Shown here: in pieces, positions 43,801 to 53,186 of the stretch
Layout: every line of letters begins with the position of its first letter
Position numbering within the stretch: position 1 is the first letter of the stretch
Assembly: GCA_038210135.1 (NCBI GenBank)
Contig: JBBQWZ010000043.1
Location: 1-60,866, forward strand
DNA length: 60,866 nt
Source: JBBQWZ01 sp038210135
GTDB lineage: Bacteria; Acidobacteriota; Terriglobia; Bryobacterales; Bryobacteraceae
Direction of reading: 5' to 3'
Translations under genes and position numbers: made by a program
Notes under the pieces: generated by a model
What the model saw: only the letters and a program-made list of their open reading frames with translations
Told to the model about the DNA's origin: nothing
The model's database searches: none

Positions 43801-45954
43801 TTAACTTCGACGGCGCGCAGCTCTCGCTAACAGCCAGTGCTGCGCGCTGAAGCTTTCGCCTTCCACTTGCGCGCGTACATACGACCCGTCGGCTTGCATG
43901 ATACGGGCGTTGCGATTGTCCTTCAGATACGTCCCTAGAATTTCGTCATGAAGCCGGCGCACAAGACGGCGGTCCTCGACCGGAAACAGAATTTCGACGC
44001 GGCGATTGATATTGCGCGGCATCCAATCCGCGCTTCCGAGATAGATTTCTTCTTCCCCGTTATTTCCGAAATAGTAAATCCGACTGTGTTCTAGGAAGCG
44101 GCCGACGAGGCTGATTACGTGAATGTTCTCGCTCACTCCCGGAATTTGCGGCCTCAAGCAGCACACGCCGCGGATCAGCAGATCGACCTGCACGCCGGCC
44201 CGCGAAGCCTGGTAGAGAAGCTGGATCATTTGCGGATCGACCAGCGCGTTCATCTTTAGGATGACGCGGCCCTGGCCACCGTTTTTCTGATGCTCGATTT
44301 CGCGGAGCAGCAATTCGCCGAGCCGCTGGCGCATGTTGATGGGAGCCACCAGGAGCTTGCGGTAATCGACTTTGGCGGAGTAGCCGGTGAGGTAATTGAA
44401 GAGATCGGTGACGTCCGACGCGATCTCCTCGTCGGTTGTAAAATACCCGACGTCGGTGTAGAGGTGGGCGGTGACGGCGTTGTAATTTCCAGTCGCCATG
44501 TGCACGTAGCGGCGAATCCGGATGCCTTCGCGGCGCACGACGAGAGTCGCCTTGGCGTGAATCTTGAGGCCGAGCAAGCCGTATACGACGTGGACGCCTT
44601 CGTGTTCGAGCGCCCGCGCCCATTCGATATTCGATTCTTCATCGAAGCGCGCTTTCAACTCGACAAGGACGGCGACCTGTTTGCCGTTTTCCATCGCTTC
44701 AAGCAGCGCCTCCACGATGGGCGAATTGCGGCCGACGCGGTAGAGCGTCATCTTGATGGCGAGAACCTGCGGATCGCGCGCGGCGCGTTGGAGAAAATCG
44801 ACGACGGTTTGAAAGGACTCGAAAGGATGATGGACGAGCACATCGCCACGGCGAATGTTCGAGAAAACGTCGTCGTCTTCCTTCTTGATTTCGAGCGCCG
44901 GCGCGACGGCCGGTACGAACGGCGCGTCTTTCAAATCCGGCCGATCAATCGCTCCCAGGTGACGCAGGCGGCTGATTACCAGGGGATCTGGCACGCGGTA
45001 GACGTCGATGGGATCGACTTCGAGATTGTTCATCAGGATGTCGAGGATGGGCTCCGGCATGTTCTTGATGACCATGAGCCGGACGACGTCGGCAAAACGG
45101 CGCTGACGAATTCCTTCTTCGACCGTTTCGAGAAGATCGGCGGCTTCGAGCTCTCGAATTTCGATATCGGCATCGCGCGCGACGTGGAACGGATGCGCCT
45201 CGATGATTTCCATGCCGGGAAAGAGAAATTCGAGGTTGGCGGCGATGACCTGTTCGACCCAGACGAAGGCGAATTGGCCCTTCTTGGCGCGTCCGCCATT
45301 CGAAGCGGGGACGAGCTGCGGAATCGTGTCCGGAACTTTGATGCGCGCGAAGCGTTCGGCGCCGTCGCGATCGCGGATGAGGACGGCGAGATTCAAGCTC
45401 AGGTTCGAGATGTGCGGAAACGGCCGGCCTGGATCAAACGCAAGCGGCGTCAGGACGGGGTAGATGCTGTCGGTGAAATAGTCGTTGACACGCGTGCGCT
45501 GACGCTCGGTGAGGTCGGCGTAATTCAAAACTTCAATGCCGGCGCCGGCAAGCGCCGGGCGAAGCTGCTCGTTGAAGCAGTCGCGCGCGTCGGACATGAG
45601 CTGGGTGGCGTGTTCGCGGATGGCGTCGAGCTGGGCGATCGGCGTCATGCCGTCGGGTCCGACTTCGATAATGCGGGCGGCCACCTGTTCCTTCAAGGCG
45701 GCGACGCGGACCATGAAGAATTCGTCGAGGTTCGAGCCGACGATGGACAGAAACTTGACGCGTTCGAGGAGGGGGTTGCGAGGGTCCTGCGCCTCTTCGA
45801 GCACGCGGTGCTGGAACGCCAGCAGACTCAACTCGCGGTTGACGTAGAGACTGGGATCGGTCAGCGAGATGGGCTCCGCCGAGTTCGGCTGCGTTTGCGA
45901 TTTTGAAGGGGTCCGGCGGCGCTTCTTTGCAATTGGCCGGATGGGCGATGCCAT
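43801..45954 (-). CDS. ppk: Polyphosphate kinase 1
   Basis: It makes polyphosphate from ATP reversibly. NRELSLLAFQHRVLEEA is the PPK1 N-terminal domain. The C-terminal PLD-like halves hold the autophosphorylated His in GLKIHAKATLVVRR. YVHMATGNYN and FLEHSRIYYFGN are further signatures, and SADWMPRNINRRVEILFPV ends the catalytic part. At 717 aa it is close to E. coli PPK (688). The gene ends just 1 bp from the convergent isomerase gene. A 9-bp perfect inverted repeat lies about 83 bp upstream of its start. Confidence 0.96.
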   Translation of the reverse strand: MASPIRPIAKKRRRTPSKSQTQPNSAEPISLTDPSLYVNRELSLLAFQHRVLEEAQDPRNPLLERVKFLSIVGSNLDEFFMVRVAALKEQVAARIIEVGPDGMTPIAQLDAIREHATQLMSDARDCFNEQLRPALAGAGIEVLNYADLTERQRTRVNDYFTDSIYPVLTPLAFDPGRPFPHISNLSLNLAVLIRDRDGAERFARIKVPDTIPQLVPASNGGRAKKGQFAFVWVEQVIAANLEFLFPGMEIIEAHPFHVARDADIEIRELEAADLLETVEEGIRQRRFADVVRLMVIKNMPEPILDILMNNLEVDPIDVYRVPDPLVISRLRHLGAIDRPDLKDAPFVPAVAPALEIKKEDDDVFSNIRRGDVLVHHPFESFQTVVDFLQRAARDPQVLAIKMTLYRVGRNSPIVEALLEAMENGKQVAVLVELKARFDEESNIEWARALEHEGVHVVYGLLGLKIHAKATLVVRREGIRIRRYVHMATGNYNAVTAHLYTDVGYFTTDEEIASDVTDLFNYLTGYSAKVDYRKLLVAPINMRQRLGELLLREIEHQKNGGQGRVILKMNALVDPQMIQLLYQASRAGVQVDLLIRGVCCLRPQIPGVSENIHVISLVGRFLEHSRIYYFGNNGEEEIYLGSADWMPRNINRRVEILFPVEDRRLVRRLHDEILGTYLKDNRNARIMQADGSYVRAQVEGESFSAQHWLLARAARRRS

Positions 45955-46036
45955 AAACTACAGGCTATCCCAATCCGAGGGGCGGTCGGGCTCGGCTGGC
46001 CGAGGCTTACGATGAGCAAAATCGCTCACGAGGAAT

Positions 46037-46059
46037 GATTGACAACTTACTTGTCAATC
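46037..46059. promoter_or_regulatory. Perfect inverted repeat upstream of ppk
   Basis: GATTGACAA and TTGTCAATC flank CTTAC. It lies between the EthD-like gene stop and the ppk start. It may be an operator or a hairpin at the end of the EthD-like transcript. No T-run follows. TTGACA within it on both strands could be a -35 but has no matching -10. Confidence 0.5.
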
Positions 46060-46067
46060 GAAAAGGT

Positions 46068-46376
46068 TCACATCGCGGGACTGGTTTCGAGGAGCAGAAT
46101 AGTGACACCGGCTTGCGCGAATTTGGCCACGTCGCCGGCGGTTACCTGGCCTTCAGGCGACATCAGGGCCGCCTGCAATTCCGCCATGGTGTCGAAAATG
46201 AGTTCGGCGACCAGATACGGGGCGGTTCCCATGAGGGCGTGCGGCGGAGCCACCGAAAGATTCATCCCACGAAGGCCGGGAAGCTTTTTCGCCAACGGGA
46301 CGTGAGTTTCGTGATAGTAGGTGTCGAAGGCCGCCGGGTCGGCGGGTTGACTATAGAGGACGAGGACGCGTGCCAT
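46068..46376 (-). CDS. EthD-family ferredoxin-like alpha+beta barrel protein
   Basis: A 102-aa protein of the EthD/dimeric alpha-beta barrel family. ARVLVLYSQPADPAAFDTYY and HETHVPLAKKLPGLRGMNLS show the conserved YY..HxPL region. These proteins dimerise and often serve in degradation of small organics, but the role here is unknown. The start at 46376 is chosen because homologous sequence begins at MARVLVLY; the ORF extends nine codons earlier. It lies downstream of uvrA on the same strand (34 bp). Confidence 0.82.
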   Translation of the reverse strand: MARVLVLYSQPADPAAFDTYYHETHVPLAKKLPGLRGMNLSVAPPHALMGTAPYLVAELIFDTMAELQAALMSPEGQVTAGDVAKFAQAGVTILLLETSPAM

Positions 46377-46410
46377 GTTCGAAGAGGCTATCACAGTAGC
46401 CACGCGGCCG

Positions 46411-49194
46411 TTATTTCACGTTTTGTGCTTCGGCCAGGACGGACTGCAACGCGCGTCCGGTATGGGATTCGGGGCAGGCGGCGATATCTTCTGGAGTGCC
46501 TTTGCAAACCAGACGGCCTCCGCCTTCTCCGCCCTCGGGTCCGAGGTCTATGACCCAATCCGCGGCGCGAATGACTTCAAGGTTGTGTTCGATGACGAGG
46601 ATGCTGGCACCGGCCATGATCAGGCGCTCGAAGGCGGCCATCAATTTCGAGATGTCGTCGAAATGGAGTCCGGTGGTCGGCTCGTCGAAGATGTAGAGCG
46701 TTCCCTGGCTGGTGGCCTGCGCCAGGTGGGCGGCGAGTTTCACCCGTTGCGCTTCGCCGCCGGAAAGCGTGGTGGCCGATTGACCGAGCCGCAAATAGCC
46801 GAGTCCGACGTCGGCAAGGACGCGCAGTTTGGTTGCGAGTTTGGGCTGGTCGGCGAAGAAGGAGATGGCCTCACGCACGGTCAGTCCAAGCACTTCGTGT
46901 ATGTTCAGTCCTTTGTGGCGGCAGTCGAGGACGCTCGACTTGAAACGGGTTCCGTGGCAATCTTCGCAGATCAATTCGACGTCGGCGAGGAACTGCATTT
47001 CGACCGTTACGGTGCCGTCGCCCTGGCAGGTTTCGCAGCGTCCGCCCGGAATGTTGAACGAAAAATGACCGGCGTTGTAGCCGCGCCGCGTGGCTTCCGG
47101 TGTGGCCGCAAACAACATGCGGATCTGGTCGAAAGCCTTCACGTAGGTAACGGGATTCGAGCGCGGCGTCCGGCCGATGGGGGATTGATCGACCAGGATC
47201 ACCTCGGTCAGCAGGTCGGCTTTTTCCACGCGCTTGCAGGTAATCTTCTCGACCGGCGTCGCGGCGTCCATCGAGTCTTCGGACTGCGGATTCTGACGGT
47301 CCATGCGGCGCGCCAGAGATTTATGAATCACGTCATGAACTAGCGATGACTTGCCGGAGCCGGAGACGCCGGTAACCGCCACGAGGATGCCGAGAGGCAG
47401 ATCGACGTCGATGCTCTTCAGGTTGTTCGCCTGCGCTCCGATGAACTTAATCACGCGGCGGGGGTTGATCTCGCGGCGGGTTCCGAGAAGGGTCACATGG
47501 CTTTCGCCGCGCAGGTATTTGCCGGTGAGCGACGTGTTCGAAGGTGCGATCAGCTTCTTGTACGTGCCTTCGAAAATAATTTTGCCGCCATTTTCACCGG
47601 CACCCGGGCCGAGATCGACGATGTGATCGGCGGCGCGCATGACGTCCGCGTCGTGTTCGACGACCAGGATGGTGTTGCCGAGATCGCGGAGCTCTTCGAG
47701 GATGCCGATCAGTCGGCTGGTGTCGCGAGTATGCAGGCCGATGCTGGGTTCGTCGAGTACGTAAGTGGCTCCTACGAGGCGGGATCCGAGACAGGTGGCG
47801 AGCGTAATGCGCTGCGCTTCACCGCCCGACAGCGTGGCCGCGAGGCGATCGAGCGTCAGGTACTCAAGACCGACGTCGTTCAGGAATTTGAGCCGCTGAT
47901 TGATCTCGACCAGAACCTTGTCGGCGATGCGGCGCTCTTCGGGCTCGAGGTACAGGCCTGCGAAGAATGTTTTTGCGTCCGCGATGTTCAGGGCAACAAC
48001 TTCGCCGATGGTTTTCGCGCCGAGTTGAATGTAGTTCGCTTCTGGACGCAGGCGCGAGCCTTTACATTCCGGGCACTTGGCGTAGCCGCGATAGCGGCTC
48101 AAGAATACGCGAACGTGAACTTTGTATTTCTTCTTTTCGACTTGGACGAAGAACTTGCGGACGTGGTCTTCGACGATCGCGCGTTCCTTGACGGTGAGCT
48201 CGAAATACGGAACCTCCAGGCGCACGGTACGGCGCGCGGCCGGTAGGAATTCCTCGTCGTAATACCACTCATAATTCGGCTTGGTCCAGGGAGTTACGGC
48301 ACCGTCGAGGATCGAAATGCTGCGGTCCGGGATCACCAGATCCATGTCGTAATCGACGGTGTTGCCGAAGCCCTGGCAGCGGCGACAGGCCCCGACGGGG
48401 GAGTTGAAACTGAACAGCGTCGGCTCGGGCTCGGCGAATTCGAGGCCGCAGAGCTTGCAGGAAAACTTCATCGAGAAGCGGATGTCGGGGTCGGCCGAAA
48501 CGGCGGGGCGGAAAATCACTTCACCGGATTCGCGGTAGGAGATCTCGACGGCATCAACAATGCGGGCATGCAGGTCCGGCGTAATGGCAATGCGATCGAG
48601 CAGTACGTAAAGCGGCTTCTCGAAGTCGATATCGATGAGCGATTCGGGACTTGAGAATTCATAGGTCTTGCCTTCCTGAAATAGACGGTTGAAACCTTCC
48701 TTGCGCAGGTCCGGGAGCTTCTCGCGGGTGGCCGGAAACAGGACGTACCAACGCGAACCCTGCTCCTGCTGCAGCATGCGGGCGGCGACGTGATCGACGG
48801 TATCGCGAACCACGCGGACGCCGTCGTTCGGGCAGACGGTGCGTCCGGCGCGTGCGAATAAGAGGCGCAGGAAGTCGTAGATTTCGGTGGATGTGGCGAC
48901 GGTGGAACGCGGATTCCGGGTGGTGTTCTTCTGTTTGATGGCGATGGGCGGCGAGATCCCGTCGATCTCGTCCACGTCGGGCTTTTCCATGCGCTCAAGG
49001 AATTGGCGCGCGTAGGCGGAAAGCGATTCGACGTAGCGGCGCTGGCCTTCGGCGTACACGGTATCGAAAACCAGCGACGATTTTCCTGAACCGGAAACGC
49101 CGGTGACAACCGTCAGTTGAAAGTGAGGCAGGTCCAACGAGACATTCTTCAGGTTATGGACGCGCGCATTACGGATGGAGATGACTTCGGACAC
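46411..49194 (-). CDS. uvrA: Excinuclease ABC subunit A
   Basis: The damage-sensing ATPase of nucleotide excision repair. Two ABC ATPase domains are present: Walker A motifs VTGVSGSGKSSLVFDT and VTGVSGSGKSSLVHDV, and signatures TLSGGEAQRITLA and TLSGGEAQRVKLA. Zinc modules appear as CKLCG...CRRCQG and CETCQGDG...CEDCHG. At 927 aa it is complete, a little shorter than E. coli UvrA (940). It starts with GTG. It is divergent from mutY with 66 bp between starts, so two DNA repair genes share a control region. Confidence 0.96.
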   Translation of the reverse strand: MSEVISIRNARVHNLKNVSLDLPHFQLTVVTGVSGSGKSSLVFDTVYAEGQRRYVESLSAYARQFLERMEKPDVDEIDGISPPIAIKQKNTTRNPRSTVATSTEIYDFLRLLFARAGRTVCPNDGVRVVRDTVDHVAARMLQQEQGSRWYVLFPATREKLPDLRKEGFNRLFQEGKTYEFSSPESLIDIDFEKPLYVLLDRIAITPDLHARIVDAVEISYRESGEVIFRPAVSADPDIRFSMKFSCKLCGLEFAEPEPTLFSFNSPVGACRRCQGFGNTVDYDMDLVIPDRSISILDGAVTPWTKPNYEWYYDEEFLPAARRTVRLEVPYFELTVKERAIVEDHVRKFFVQVEKKKYKVHVRVFLSRYRGYAKCPECKGSRLRPEANYIQLGAKTIGEVVALNIADAKTFFAGLYLEPEERRIADKVLVEINQRLKFLNDVGLEYLTLDRLAATLSGGEAQRITLATCLGSRLVGATYVLDEPSIGLHTRDTSRLIGILEELRDLGNTILVVEHDADVMRAADHIVDLGPGAGENGGKIIFEGTYKKLIAPSNTSLTGKYLRGESHVTLLGTRREINPRRVIKFIGAQANNLKSIDVDLPLGILVAVTGVSGSGKSSLVHDVIHKSLARRMDRQNPQSEDSMDAATPVEKITCKRVEKADLLTEVILVDQSPIGRTPRSNPVTYVKAFDQIRMLFAATPEATRRGYNAGHFSFNIPGGRCETCQGDGTVTVEMQFLADVELICEDCHGTRFKSSVLDCRHKGLNIHEVLGLTVREAISFFADQPKLATKLRVLADVGLGYLRLGQSATTLSGGEAQRVKLAAHLAQATSQGTLYIFDEPTTGLHFDDISKLMAAFERLIMAGASILVIEHNLEVIRAADWVIDLGPEGGEGGGRLVCKGTPEDIAACPESHTGRALQSVLAEAQNVK

Positions 49195-49260
49195 GGGGGG
49201 GTTAACCTTTAGTATAGAGGTACGTCCTCGATTTGAATACCGCGGTGTTATTTCCTGGTC

Positions 49261-50316
49261 TTGAAGAAAACAATTCGCGAACAGAAGAGCCAGCGGGAGG
49301 GCGGTCTGCGTCGTGCGTCGCTCACGATGGCGGACTCATTATTGCGTTGGTATGACAGTGTGAAGCGGGATTTGCCGTGGCGCCGGACTCGGGATGCGTA
49401 CCGGATTTGGGTGTCGGAGATCATGTTGCAGCAGACGCGCGTGGCGGCGGTGATTCCTTATTACGAGCGGTTTCTCGAACGTTTTCCGGATGTGCGGGCT
49501 TTGGCCGACGCCAAGGAAGCGGATCTGCTGGCGCGTTGGGCGGGGCTCGGGTATTATTCGCGCGCGCGAAATTTGCAGAAAGCGGCGCGGGAAATCGTAG
49601 CGGCGGGCGGGTTTCCGCAAACGTACGAAGGCCTTCGGGCTCTTCCCGGAATCGGCGAGTACACGGCTGCGGCGGTCAGCAGCATCGCGTTCAACTTGCC
49701 GCACGCGGTACTGGATGGGAATGTAGCGCGCGTGGTTTCGCGCTTGACGGCGGAACGCGGAAATGTCCATGCAACGCCGATCAAGATGAAATTGCGGGCG
49801 CAAGCGCAGGCGTGGCTGGATCGGCGGCGTCCGGGTGAGTTCAATCAGGCGATAATGGAGTTGGGCGCGACGGTTTGCGTCCCGCGCGATCCGCGGTGCT
49901 TGCTCTGTCCGGTGGCTTCGCTGTGCGAGGCGAAGCGGTTAGGGATTCAGTCGGAACTGCCGTTAAAACGGATCCGGCGCGAGACGGTCTTTATTAACAA
50001 GCGGTTGTACGTGATCGTCGAGCGCAGCCGCGTTTTGCTGGCTGCCAGCGAGAGTGGCTTCTGGGAGCTGCCGGAGCTGCACGATGGAATGCGCACCGTG
50101 CGGAATATCGGTCGCTTTCAGCATTCGATTACGCATCACAAGTACACATTTGAAGTGGAGCAAGCGAAGTGGAGCGGGCGGAAGCCGAAAGGCCTTTCGT
50201 GGCAACATTTTGACCGCTTAGATGAAATTCCGCTAAGCACCACAGCTAAAAAAGGAATTCGGTGTTGGATTAAGGTAGCGGCGCCTGTTCCGGGTGAAGG
50301 GCATGCGCAGGTCTAA
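49261..50316 (+). CDS. mutY: A/G-specific adenine glycosylase
   Basis: It removes adenine mispaired with 8-oxoguanine. The catalytic Glu lies in VSEIMLQQTRV, the HhH motif is LPGIGEYTAAAV, and the catalytic Asp is in VLDGNVARV. A [4Fe-4S] loop C-x6-C-x2-C-x5-C is complete (CVPRDPRCLLCPVASLC). A C-terminal NUDIX-like domain for 8-oxoG recognition follows and ends near residue 340. The TTG at 49261 gives 351 aa; an ATG at 49327 (MADSLLRWYDSVKRDLPWR) matches family N-termini better, so the first 22 codons are uncertain. Confidence 0.94.
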   Translation: MKKTIREQKSQREGGLRRASLTMADSLLRWYDSVKRDLPWRRTRDAYRIWVSEIMLQQTRVAAVIPYYERFLERFPDVRALADAKEADLLARWAGLGYYSRARNLQKAAREIVAAGGFPQTYEGLRALPGIGEYTAAAVSSIAFNLPHAVLDGNVARVVSRLTAERGNVHATPIKMKLRAQAQAWLDRRRPGEFNQAIMELGATVCVPRDPRCLLCPVASLCEAKRLGIQSELPLKRIRRETVFINKRLYVIVERSRVLLAASESGFWELPELHDGMRTVRNIGRFQHSITHHKYTFEVEQAKWSGRKPKGLSWQHFDRLDEIPLSTTAKKGIRCWIKVAAPVPGEGHAQV

Positions 50317-50361
50317 GGGGATAGAACAGAAATGCAATACACAGGGGCTAGGGATTTAAAC

Positions 50362-51762
50362 ATGAGAACGATCAGCAAGCTTCCGCTTGCGAAATTGACG
50401 TTGGCGTTCGCAATTCCGGCGCTGCTGCTGGCGCATAAAGCCGGACCGGATCCAGCCGTCAATGGCGATCCAAGCAGTAATGCGCTTTCCTGCTCGCAGG
50501 CGAACTGTCACGTTGGAACGGCATTGAATGGCGGTGGCGGTAGTATTGCGGTCAAGTCGTCCACCGGCGGGACCACGTATACGCCAGGGGTAAAGCAGAC
50601 GTTCACGCTGACAATCACGGATACGGCGTCAACAACGAAGCTATATGGCTTTCAGGCGTCCATTCGGGTCCAGGGGACCAACGTACAAGCGGGGAATTTC
50701 ACGGCGGTATCCGGCAGTAATACCTTCGTTCAATGTTCGGACGGGCGGACGAGGACGGCGGCAACCTGCCCCACCTCAGTACCGATCGAGTACATTCAGC
50801 ACGGCCCGAATCCAACAACGAATCGAACCGGAATTTTTACGTTCGATTGGACGGCTCCGGCGACCGCTGTGGGTCCGGTCATTCTTTATTTCGCTGGAAA
50901 TGCTGCGAATGGCGACCTCGACAATACTGGCGATCACATCTACAATGGCCGGCTGACTCTGACGGCCGCAACGGCGACCCCGAAGCCGGTCATCGGCGCT
51001 GCGATTTCGGCGGGTGCTTTCGGAGCATTCACTACATTCACGGGCGGATCGTGGATCGAGATTTACGGTTCGAACCTGGCCGCAACAACGCGTCAGTGGG
51101 CAGGAGCGGACTTTAATGGAAACCAGGCTCCTATTTCACTGGACAACGTTTCCGTCACGGTCAACGGGCGTCCCGCGTACGTCTGGGTCCTGGTGCATGA
51201 TGCGACGAACGGCGATCAGTTGAACGTGCAGGTCCCGACGGACGGCGCGATTTCAGGTAACGCGCAAATCGTCGTGACGTTGAATGGGCAATCTTCGGAT
51301 CCATTTACCATCATCGAGAATGCAACGTTCGCGGGCGGTCTGCTGGCTCCGGGCGCTTTCAAAATCGGATCCACGCATTTTATCGCCGGCGTGTTCCCGG
51401 ATCTCGACGCGAACAGACAGCCAATTTTTGCTCTTGCGCCCGGCGCGATTGCAGGAATCAGCGCCCGGCTTGCAAAACCCGGAGATCTCGTGACGTTCTA
51501 TGGAGTCGGTTTCGGCGAAACGCAAAATCGCGTGCAAGCCGGAACGATCGCGCCGGCAAACGAGAAGCTGCTGAATTCGATGACGTGGCAAATCGGATCG
51601 TCAAATGCGACCGTGCAATTCGGCGGATTGGCGCCGGGATCGGTTGGGCTGTATCAGTTCAACGTCGTCATCCCGGCAGTGGTGCCGGGTCTCTATAAGA
51701 TCACCGTGCGCGTCGGCGGCTCGGCTGTGGTGCAGGATCTAACATTGCAGATTGGGCAATAA
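50362..51762 (+). CDS. Secreted protein with CX4CH motif and TIGR03437 C-terminal domain (paralog 1)
   Basis: A signal peptide (KLPLAKLTLAFAIPALLLA) precedes a conserved segment with SCSQANCHVGTA, a CX4CH motif of the type that can bind heme c, though the usual motif is CX2CH. A beta domain (choice-of-anchor V/Reeler-like) spans about 45-200, and a TIGR03437 domain runs from about 210 to the end with NVSVTVNGRPAYVWVLVH and QLNVQVPTDG. A GTG/ATG-initiated extension of 10 codons begins at 50332. Export and a cell-surface site are inferred. Tandem with a paralog 4 bp downstream. Confidence 0.83.
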   Translation: MRTISKLPLAKLTLAFAIPALLLAHKAGPDPAVNGDPSSNALSCSQANCHVGTALNGGGGSIAVKSSTGGTTYTPGVKQTFTLTITDTASTTKLYGFQASIRVQGTNVQAGNFTAVSGSNTFVQCSDGRTRTAATCPTSVPIEYIQHGPNPTTNRTGIFTFDWTAPATAVGPVILYFAGNAANGDLDNTGDHIYNGRLTLTAATATPKPVIGAAISAGAFGAFTTFTGGSWIEIYGSNLAATTRQWAGADFNGNQAPISLDNVSVTVNGRPAYVWVLVHDATNGDQLNVQVPTDGAISGNAQIVVTLNGQSSDPFTIIENATFAGGLLAPGAFKIGSTHFIAGVFPDLDANRQPIFALAPGAIAGISARLAKPGDLVTFYGVGFGETQNRVQAGTIAPANEKLLNSMTWQIGSSNATVQFGGLAPGSVGLYQFNVVIPAVVPGLYKITVRVGGSAVVQDLTLQIGQ

Positions 51763-51766
51763 TTCA

Positions 51767-53137
51767 ATGATCGACACGACGGGCCGGGCCGGAACCTTCC
51801 GGCTGCGGCCCGTTTTTGCTTTGACGTTGGCGATCCCGCTGATTTTGTACGCATCGGCATCTGGGCCGGAACCGGCCAGCAACGCGGATCCCTATGGCTC
51901 TACCGACGCGTGCGCGCGGAGTGGCTGCCATGTCGGAACCGCGGTGAACGGCGGAGGCGGGCGCATCGCATTCACTTCGCTGAACGGGTCGAGTTATACG
52001 CCGGGCGTCGCGCAAACGTTTACGTTGACGATCACCGACAGCGCCGCCCGCGTATACGGCTTCCAAATTTCCGCGTTGTCGCAGGGCAGCAACCAGCAGG
52101 CGGGCAGCTTCACGCGCGGCGCGGGGCAATTTGTAATTTGCGCGAACAATTTGACGAAGCCGACAACGGGCTGTCCGGCCAGCGCGCCGGTCGAATACCT
52201 GGAACATGCGGGGGCTTCGCCAACTGGCATTTTCACGATTACCTGGACCCCGGATTCTAACGTCGGCCCGGTGGTGTTCTATTTCGCGGGTAACGCGGCA
52301 AACGGCAGCGGCACGGCGGATCGCGGCGATCACATTTACACGGGGACGTTTACCTTAGGCGCTCCGGCAGGCACGCCCAAGCCGGTGATTTCGGCTGCGA
52401 TTTCAGCGGGAGCGTTTGGCGCGTCCGACATTTTCACCGGTGGCTCGTGGATCGAAATCTACGGAACGAATCTGGCGGCAACCACGCGTCAATGGACCGG
52501 CGAGGACTTCGGCGGAGTCAATGCTCCGACGACGCTCGACGGTGTTTCGGTCACCATTAACAATCGTCCAGCCTATGTCTGGGTGCTGGTGCACGGCGCG
52601 ACGGATCAATTGAACGTCCAGGCTCCGACGGACGGAGCGATTTCGGGCAAGGCCTCCATCGTAGTGACAGTGAACGGCCAGACTTCGGCGGCGTTCACGA
52701 TGTTCGAAGACGCAAGGCTGGCACCTGGATTGCTAGCTCCGGACAATTACCGGGTCGGAGGAAAGCAGTATATCGTCGGCCTGTTCAGCGACGGCAAAAC
52801 GTATGGGTGTCCACCCGGAGCCTTTGCGGGTTTGAATTGCAAGCTGCCGAAGGCCGGGGATCAACTGACGTTCTACGGCGTCGGTTTTGGCGCGACGGCA
52901 AACGCGATTCCGGCCGGGATGATTGCGCCGAACGACAGCCGCCTGGCGAATTCCCTGACCTGGCAATTCGGAACGACTACCGCGTCGGTTCCGTTTGCCG
53001 GTCTGGTACCGGGGGCGGTCGGGCTGTATCAGTTCAACGTGGTGGTGCCGAATCTGCCAGCCGGCGACTACCTGATCAACGTGCGCGTCGGCGGGTTGGG
53101 CGTACCACAGACGATGTCGTTGCAATTGGCGCAGTAA
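51767..53137 (+). CDS. Secreted protein with CX4CH motif and TIGR03437 C-terminal domain (paralog 2)
   Basis: Its plan is the same as the gene before it: a signal peptide (FALTLAIPLILYASA), the segment STDACARSGCHVGTAVNGGGG with CX4CH, a beta domain, and a TIGR03437 domain with NLAATTRQWTGEDF and SVTINNRPAYVWVLVH. The two proteins are clearly similar along their length, indicating a tandem duplication. The gap from the stop of paralog 1 to this ATG is 4 bp, so they are probably one transcript. The function is unknown. The CX4CH with a nearby acidic/polar loop suggests a heme or metal site. Confidence 0.83.
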   Translation: MIDTTGRAGTFRLRPVFALTLAIPLILYASASGPEPASNADPYGSTDACARSGCHVGTAVNGGGGRIAFTSLNGSSYTPGVAQTFTLTITDSAARVYGFQISALSQGSNQQAGSFTRGAGQFVICANNLTKPTTGCPASAPVEYLEHAGASPTGIFTITWTPDSNVGPVVFYFAGNAANGSGTADRGDHIYTGTFTLGAPAGTPKPVISAAISAGAFGASDIFTGGSWIEIYGTNLAATTRQWTGEDFGGVNAPTTLDGVSVTINNRPAYVWVLVHGATDQLNVQAPTDGAISGKASIVVTVNGQTSAAFTMFEDARLAPGLLAPDNYRVGGKQYIVGLFSDGKTYGCPPGAFAGLNCKLPKAGDQLTFYGVGFGATANAIPAGMIAPNDSRLANSLTWQFGTTTASVPFAGLVPGAVGLYQFNVVVPNLPAGDYLINVRVGGLGVPQTMSLQLAQ

Positions 53138-53149
53138 GGCGTTTGCGAG

Positions 53150-53177
53150 TCCCCTCCTTTACAGTCGGGTTCAAGCC
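53150..53177 (+). repeat. Family-2 intergenic repeat, copy 10 (form b)
   Basis: GTCCCCTCCTTTACAGTCGG followed by GTTCAAGCC, between the convergent stops of paralog 2 and the FeS oxidoreductase gene. Confidence 0.7.
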
Positions 53178-53186
53178 ACCTTTGAG

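Noticed and set aside
44290..45906. 538-codon open frame opposite ppk
   Set aside because: It is antisense to a complete PPK1 and shows no family similarity; GC-rich third positions explain the length.
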